Shown here: positions 59,125 to 64,000 of the stretch, one piece after another
Numbering within the stretch: position 1 is the first letter of the stretch
Layout of the letters: each line of letters starts with the position of its first letter
NCBI GenBank assembly: GCA_946965045.2
Contig: OX337232.1
Coordinates: 682,001-746,000, forward strand
Direction: 5' to 3'
Length of the DNA: 64,000 nt
Source of the DNA: Epithemia pelagica
Taxonomy: Eukaryota > Bacillariophyta > Bacillariophyceae > Surirellales > Surirellaceae
The notes under the pieces: model-generated
Databases searched by the model: none
What the model saw: the letters and a program-made list of their open reading frames with translations, nothing else
What the model was told of the DNA's origin: nothing
Position numbers and translations under genes: made by a program

Positions 59125-61113
59125 TTAGACGACAATTTCCGAAGGACCATGCTGCTTCTTGGGATCATTCGTATTCGTTGTTGCCGGTTGTGCTTTGTTG
59201 TTGTTGTTGTTGTTGTTGTTGACTCCTCCTCCTTTGGGGAAACAAACTTGCTTGTGTCCTCCATTCCTCCAATCCCATTCTTGACAAAGGCGACTGCAAT
59301 AATATACGGCTTGGCATTGACTGCATCGTTTCATGGTGGTACTTCCGTTGCCATTATTGGAAGAGTTGTTGTTGGTGGTGGTGCTATTTTGGGAGGACGA
59401 TGACGACGATAAGGAGGGGAGGGAGGTGGGAAGGATCCAATCTTCGGCGGCACCACAGGCATTGCATACAATGGGTGTGGCAGGAGTGGAAGGTTCATCA
59501 CTGTCTGTGTTGTTGTTGTTGTTGTTGTTGTTGTTGCCGTCCTCGTGCGGTCTGGCGTTGGAGCTTTGATCAGTCACAGGGATACAAGAAGGCGTTGTCG
59601 TAGAGGCCAAGAGGGAGCTGAGCAAGTAATGTTCCGTTTCCAATTGACATTGCGCCGCCTTGGCGGGTGGTGTATCTTGACAAAATTTGCCATGCAAGCC
59701 CATGAGATCATCGCAGTAATCACGACACGCTGGACTACAATAATGAAAATACCAACAGTTTCGACAACGAAAGGGATGAGGACGTTGTGGTGTTTCCAAA
59801 TTGGAACAGGCGGGTGCCGAACACTTGGGAAAGTACCGCCATCGTTGCGGTGCTTGATCATCGGTATAGCGTAAAAAGCGGACAGAAAAGAATTTGCATT
59901 GCATGGAATTGCGAGCATTGCGCAGAATGGTTGTTTGTGCATGTAAAATGGCATCGCAGGGCAAGCGGGGAACAATTGTGGGAATAGTGGTGTTGTTGCT
60001 AGATTGGGGCGAGGAGGACGTATTCAAAGCATTCGGATTGCTTCCTTCGGCTCCTCCACATTTGGCTTCCAATCCTCTCAAGACATCTTCCCATCCCCCG
60101 AGCATGTTCCAATCCTTATCCAAAATATCTAGCATGGCACACCGTCGCAATACAGGAATAAACCACTGCGGTGGGTCGAGGGCTTCGGGAATACCATAAT
60201 CGTAGAGAGTATCCCAGGTTTCACAGGCGACGGCCGCCAAAAATTCCTTGCCATCAAAATGAATCAAAACTTGTCGGACATTGGTTTTGTGATGGGGCAC
60301 ACTTTCGGCCAACCGTGGCAGCAGTGCCAAGCTTTGCCAACACATGATTTGCAAGACATCCAATCGTCGATCGTGCCATTTCGTGAGGGGACTCGACAAC
60401 ATGCCCCCCACGACATGATGCAAGAGAAAATGAATCTTGTATCGGGCCCATTTAAACCGTTGTTTCAAGGCTCGTTGATCCTGCGTGGTAATGACGGCAT
60501 GGGTTTGACGCCATACCTTGGCACTCGCCAACAAGGTGGACAATACCGTTTGTTGCCAAATCTGATACACCAATTCCACCACTTGTTTGGTCGCCATGGA
60601 ATGTTCCAAAAATTGTTGCAACAAGTTGAGCAATCGATCGTCGGGTTGATATTCCAACAACATGGAATTGGCAGATGCAGAATTCGACGAAGAAGAAGAA
60701 GTAGTAGAAGGCGAAGAGGAAGTTGCTGTGGTTGTTGCTGTTCCAGGAGGACCTGCACTGTGGGTGGTGGTGGGTTGTTCTCCATAGCAATAGCGCAGCC
60801 AATCCAAGGTATCCAAATTTTCCACACGTTCTCGAGCCAAGGGAGGGCTGCTATTGCCAGTGCTGTTATTATTATTATTGTTGTTGGATTTGTTGTGGTT
60901 GTTGCTGGTATTGGACACTGACGACGAGTGGGATGCCGGTGGCAAGGGACCCGCCGTGACACTGCCATTGGTTGCTGGTTGCGAGGAGGCTTCCACCGTC
61001 TGCGGTTGAGCTTTTGTCACTGCTTTCGTACTACTATTGGAACCAGCACCCTTGTTGTTGTTGCTGCTGCTATTGGTATGGTTGTTATTGCTCTTCTTTT
61101 TGGATTTCGCCAT
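59125..61113 (-). CDS. Protein with two MYND-type zinc clusters
   Basis: 662 residues from ATG 61113 in a single exon. The N-terminal 130 residues are low complexity (Asn, Ser, Thr, Lys). A helical middle part (about 150-340) contains NLLQQFLEHSM and a run of Leu/Trp-rich helices. Two C-rich clusters follow: about 432-475 (CSAPACSN ... CRNCWYFHYCSPACRDYC) and about 549-620 (CNACG ... CSQCQAVYYCSRLCQ ... C). Both fit the MYND finger pattern, a protein-interaction module. Long Asn runs, coded by GTT/AAC repeats, separate the domains. No SET domain was seen, so this is not a typical SMYD methyltransferase. Confidence 0.82.
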   Translation of the reverse strand: MAKSKKKSNNNHTNSSSNNNKGAGSNSSTKAVTKAQPQTVEASSQPATNGSVTAGPLPPASHSSSVSNTSNNHNKSNNNNNNNSTGNSSPPLARERVENLDTLDWLRYCYGEQPTTTHSAGPPGTATTTATSSSPSTTSSSSSNSASANSMLLEYQPDDRLLNLLQQFLEHSMATKQVVELVYQIWQQTVLSTLLASAKVWRQTHAVITTQDQRALKQRFKWARYKIHFLLHHVVGGMLSSPLTKWHDRRLDVLQIMCWQSLALLPRLAESVPHHKTNVRQVLIHFDGKEFLAAVACETWDTLYDYGIPEALDPPQWFIPVLRRCAMLDILDKDWNMLGGWEDVLRGLEAKCGGAEGSNPNALNTSSSPQSSNNTTIPTIVPRLPCDAILHAQTTILRNARNSMQCKFFSVRFLRYTDDQAPQRWRYFPKCSAPACSNLETPQRPHPFRCRNCWYFHYCSPACRDYCDDLMGLHGKFCQDTPPAKAAQCQLETEHYLLSSLLASTTTPSCIPVTDQSSNARPHEDGNNNNNNNNNTDSDEPSTPATPIVCNACGAAEDWILPTSLPSLSSSSSSQNSTTTNNNSSNNGNGSTTMKRCSQCQAVYYCSRLCQEWDWRNGGHKQVCFPKGGGVNNNNNNNNKAQPATTNTNDPKKQHGPSEIVV

Positions 61114-61461
61114 GGTGTTTTTGTACCTCTGTTATACCTTATTTCTCGGGCAATGGATTCTCTCGTTCTTTTGCTGGGTGTTCTGTCTCCTTTTTTGTCA
61201 CGCAACAACCACCAAAGGGGTCTGTCCTCTCTTCTGTGTATCGCCGCCCCGAGGCATTGCTAACTTCTCTTAGATATTGGCTATGCTAGCTACTCCTACA
61301 ATATTCTGGAGGTTAACGAAACCAAAAAAAAAGGCGCCTACCTCAGCCAGAGAGATTCCTCGTCTCTTGTGGATGAGACCGTAAAAGAACATCTTCTATT
61401 ATTACTCGGTATCATTACTGTCTCTACGATCGAGTTTGGTTCTGGATATCTAACTTACCTA
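61114..61461. other. Intergenic between two minus-strand genes
   Basis: Holds the 5' leader of the MYND gene and the 3' end of the next gene. A poly-A tract lies near 61322. Nothing else seen. Confidence 0.5.
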
Positions 61462-62568
61462 CTAAGAGTAATTGTTTGGAAAGAGGGATTTGGGTTGTGG
61501 AGATTGAGAATGGACCGTGGTCGAAGCAGAATCCTTGCTGGGTGGTTGATCCACACGTTGTTTCATGGCGTCCATGACTGAGAGGAATGGTTTCAAGGGT
61601 GAGGTGACATGCGTATGCTTCCATTGTGATACTGCTGTTTGAGCGAGTTCCAGTGGAGTCGACAAAGCCAACGAGGAGGACGACCTTGCACCACCGACCA
61701 CCACCAAGTCGTCGCATGTGGAATCCAACACGTCTTGTACCAAACATTGTTTGTGATACAAGTCTTGCGCACAAGCTCGATAGAGTTCGAGACAATTGTG
61801 GACTTGGTGATCGGCAAGTAGGGGCGTATAAGTAGTACGCTCTTGTAGTGGGGATTCAGGGGGAATCGCCATTGGCACAGCCAGAACATTGTCCAAACGT
61901 CGTCCCAATCCATCTTGGGCTTGATTCAATTGTGACATGCCGTGACGTAAGGCGGTCAACATGCGTTCGTGGGCTAACAAGGTATAGGACATGGAGAGCT
62001 CTAAATCCTCACGAGTCAATGATGTAGTACCACTACTTGAACGATACCCCCAGTGCATCCAATCGTCAGTGGTTGAATGGTTATTGTTGTTGTTGTTGCT
62101 GCTGCTGATGTCGTTTTGAGGCAGTCTCTCCATTGTACGACCGATCAAGGCCAAGCGATGGCGAAGATTGGCAATCGATTCCATGACTTGAAACAAGTGT
62201 TGATCGGTTGCATACCAATCCAAGACAAATCGTTTTTCGAAGGATGTGACTGCCAATTGCAATGTCTTTTGGGTGTCTGTCGATTTGTTCTTTTGGTTGC
62301 TCCTCTTTGACTGAGAGTGTGTTGGGCGACCATGAGATGGAGGGACCGGAGACGAAACTGAGCCTGGATTACTGGGAGTGGGAGCGGGTGGTACAGTCAT
62401 CGTCGACAAATTAGTAGAAGATCGTTTTCCGGTCAAGAGAAACTGTTGATAGGCCGCTGAATCAAAGTCCAAAGTTGCTTCCGAAAGGCCTTGCAGGCCC
62501 GGTTCGCTGGATGGGTCCTTCTTCTCGTGTGACTGTAAGCTGCTAGTTGGAGAGCTGGAAGAAGGCAT
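61462..62568 (-). CDS. Uncharacterised helical protein
   Basis: 368 residues from ATG 62568; the open frame extends to 62628 through a TTG. The N-terminal 100 residues are Ser/Pro/Thr-rich and probably disordered. From about 105 on the protein is helical: KTLQLAVTSFEKRFVLDWYA, HLFQVMESIANLRHRL, LELSMSYTLLAHERMLTALR and CLELYRACAQDLYHKQCL, with an Asn run between helices. No known family was recognised. It is in the same orientation as the MYND gene, 350 bp away. Confidence 0.65.
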   Translation of the reverse strand: MPSSSSPTSSLQSHEKKDPSSEPGLQGLSEATLDFDSAAYQQFLLTGKRSSTNLSTMTVPPAPTPSNPGSVSSPVPPSHGRPTHSQSKRSNQKNKSTDTQKTLQLAVTSFEKRFVLDWYATDQHLFQVMESIANLRHRLALIGRTMERLPQNDISSSNNNNNNHSTTDDWMHWGYRSSSGTTSLTREDLELSMSYTLLAHERMLTALRHGMSQLNQAQDGLGRRLDNVLAVPMAIPPESPLQERTTYTPLLADHQVHNCLELYRACAQDLYHKQCLVQDVLDSTCDDLVVVGGARSSSSLALSTPLELAQTAVSQWKHTHVTSPLKPFLSVMDAMKQRVDQPPSKDSASTTVHSQSPQPKSLFPNNYS

Positions 62569-62884
62569 GTTTGTTTGTCGTTTGGATAGGCCTTGATACG
62601 GTTTGTTTGTGTTGGACGTGTGTGGCAAAAGGAGTGTGGTGATTCTCTTGTGACTGTGTGGTTTGCTTTGTTCTCTAGTTTAGAAAAAGTAAATAGGGTC
62701 AAAGCGTTTCCGATTTGCTTCGATGGGAAAAAGGTTTCTTGAATGAATGGGTCAATGGGTCAATTTTGAATGATGAAAATGGGGAGATGACAAAAGTCTT
62801 GTGGATCAACGGAACTGGTTTGTGTTCTTGATGTGGATTCTTGTATTTTTTGTCTTGCTTTCTTCTTCGACACTTGTGTTATTA

Positions 62885-63103
62885 TTATTGTTGCTGAAGG
62901 CGTTGTTGACGTCGTTCTTGATCTTGTTGAGCGGCAATTACTTCGGGTTTGTCAGAGGAAAAGATGTTGTGTCCTTGTCGCTTATCTCCCATCCCATTCA
63001 TGAAGGGAATGGCACACGCCACGGTAATCACCACGGCCGTTCCAAAAGCTTTCCAACCCACACTGCCGGGAAGACGATTCACCCACTGATCCACCAAACT
63101 CAT
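62885..63103 (-). CDS. Small single-pass membrane protein, probably mitochondrial
   Basis: 72 residues from ATG 63103. A short amphipathic start (MSLVDQWVNRLPGSVGWKA) leads to one membrane segment (FGTAVVITVACAIPFMNG), then a charged tail ending in Gln/Arg (AAQQDQERRQQRLQQQ). Size and layout match small inner-membrane subunits or assembly factors of mitochondria, but I do not recognise the family. A clear ATG and a coherent topology support it as real. Confidence 0.6.
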   Translation of the reverse strand: MSLVDQWVNRLPGSVGWKAFGTAVVITVACAIPFMNGMGDKRQGHNIFSSDKPEVIAAQQDQERRQQRLQQQ

Positions 63104-63160
63104 ATGTGTGTGTGTGTGCGTGGACTTGTAGAGGATGCTTTGATAGTATTAATTTGGAAC

Positions 63161-63349
63161 CTATGCGGTTTGGAATCCACCGGTGAGAAATAGGTTACAG
63201 ATGAATAATAATATAATCAACAATTGTCTTCTCTTGTCGACAACCTGAGCATCAATGCAATGATCGTCGGTTTGCTGATCTGGTGGCGGCGAATCCACAT
63301 GATGTGATGATGACGCGTCTGTAAGTCTATCCGTGGATCGCGCAAACAT
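63161..63349 (-). CDS. Possible small tail-anchored protein
   Basis: 62 residues from ATG 63349. A polar, Asp/Ser/His-rich body ends in one hydrophobic segment (RRQLLIILLFICNLFLTGG) near the C-terminus, as in tail-anchored proteins. It lies 57 bp upstream of the previous small gene on the same strand. With no homologue recognised, it may be a chance frame or 5' leader of that gene. Confidence 0.28.
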   Translation of the reverse strand: MFARSTDRLTDASSSHHVDSPPPDQQTDDHCIDAQVVDKRRQLLIILLFICNLFLTGGFQTA

Positions 63350-63810
63350 TTTGTGCCATTCAGATGGATACGGATTACGGAATACGGAGACTAACAATAT
63401 ATTGGAGTAGCAACGATACTCTATGTGCTTTCCCCTTCCAACTCGTACAAGTCTAGAGTCTACTGGATGAGAAAAAGGATGTGGTGGGTTTGGCTCTGAA
63501 ACGAGCAGAAATAGTCGTCGTTGTCGCCGTCAATCTAACGAGGTAGGACAACCGTACAGTCTTTGTAAGCAACGCCGTATCTGTCCGCTTAGCCAAGGCA
63601 ACCACCATGCAGCTGATTGGTTTCCACGGCATAGAAATAATGGCACCTTGTTCTCACGCAGCAACCGTTTCCCATCCCTCGCGTTCCACCATAAATTTCT
63701 TACATATGTAAACATCAGTATCCTGATCTATACTATCGGACGACCGATCCAGTACCAGCCTTCCCAATAGCCGTTTGTGGTTGAAGCGAGGGACCATTTT
63801 TTTGCTGTTG

Positions 63811-64000
63811 TTACAGAAATGCCCCTTCCTCGTCCACATCCTTGTCGTTCTGGTCGATCGTACCGCCTAGAGTTTTGTCGTCATCCTCTCGATCCTCATC
63901 ATCATCCAACCACAAATCCATGGCAGTCTCATATTCCTCATCACCATCGAGACCCAGTTGGGACCAAAAGTCACGACTTGCGTCCTCTGACTCTTGTTGT
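63811..64000 (-). CDS. C-terminal part of an acidic protein, cut by window edge
   Basis: The frame is open from the right edge to TAA at 63811-63813, giving 62 residues with no Met needed. It reads DFWSQLGLDGDEEYETAMDL and then a run rich in Asp and Glu (DDDEDREDDDKTLGG), ending DVDEEGAFL. The hydrophobic spacing (FW..L, M..W) amid acids looks like a real acidic C-terminal tail. The rest of the gene lies outside the window. Confidence 0.6.
   Translation of the reverse strand, partial: QQESEDASRDFWSQLGLDGDEEYETAMDLWLDDDEDREDDDKTLGGTIDQNDKDVDEEGAFL

Overview
The window is nuclear DNA of a eukaryotic alga, most likely a pennate diatom. This is inferred from several features seen together: short GT-AG introns, a plant/protist-type calcium-dependent protein kinase with four EF hands, BspA-type leucine-rich repeats, a Copia polyprotein with the protease variant I associate with diatom Copia elements, long Asn and Thr runs coded by trinucleotide tracts, and heavy transposon nesting. 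No rRNA gene, convincing tRNA gene, CRISPR array or bacterial operon was seen. Genes are mostly single-exon and spaced by repeats.

Layout. 1-1167: gene-free, with a minisatellite. 1168-9863: two head-to-tail copies of a 4348-bp unit that look identical. Each holds an LRR gene (minus), a Harbinger-type DNA transposon remnant and a coiled-coil/nuclease-like gene (plus); the duplication left a chimeric 3' end on the first coiled-coil gene. 10.9-16.2 kb: a TIR/HET-like gene broken by a TGA, then two kelch-repeat genes facing each other. 16.3-29.1 kb: a diverged segmental duplication carrying three members of an unrecognised mitochondrial-type coiled-coil family and two broken pirin genes, interrupted by a nested DNA transposon (18453-21239) and a piggyBac-like MITE (22806-23399). 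29.1-30.9 kb: an intact CDPK; its broken paralogue lies at 39.0-40.5 kb. Between the two sit a rearranged three-LTR Copia element (32175-37303) and a single-copy retropepsin-like gene. 41.7-44.3 kb: a broken kinase-like gene. 45077-54169: a complete, apparently intact tyrosine-recombinase (DIRS/Ngaro-type) retrotransposon with split direct repeats. 54189-54908: a Stowaway-like MITE. 55.3-64 kb: host genes, including a two-zinc-cluster MYND protein, two uncharacterised proteins, a small membrane protein and the 3' end of a gene cut by the window edge.

How it fits together. There is no metabolic pathway here. The region records gene turnover: tandem duplication, breakpoints joining unrelated genes, frameshifts in both members of a pair, and at least seven transposon families. 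Several insertions keep target-site duplications, and one is confirmed by an empty site in a paralogous segment. The best candidates for undescribed biology are the coiled-coil family with 11- and 18-residue repeat expansion (A, B and C), the duplicated coiled-coil/nuclease-like gene, and the intact YR retrotransposon.

Limits: identities were judged by eye, starts were moved to the first plausible ATG where the open frame began with another codon, and all family names rest on motif recognition without database searches.
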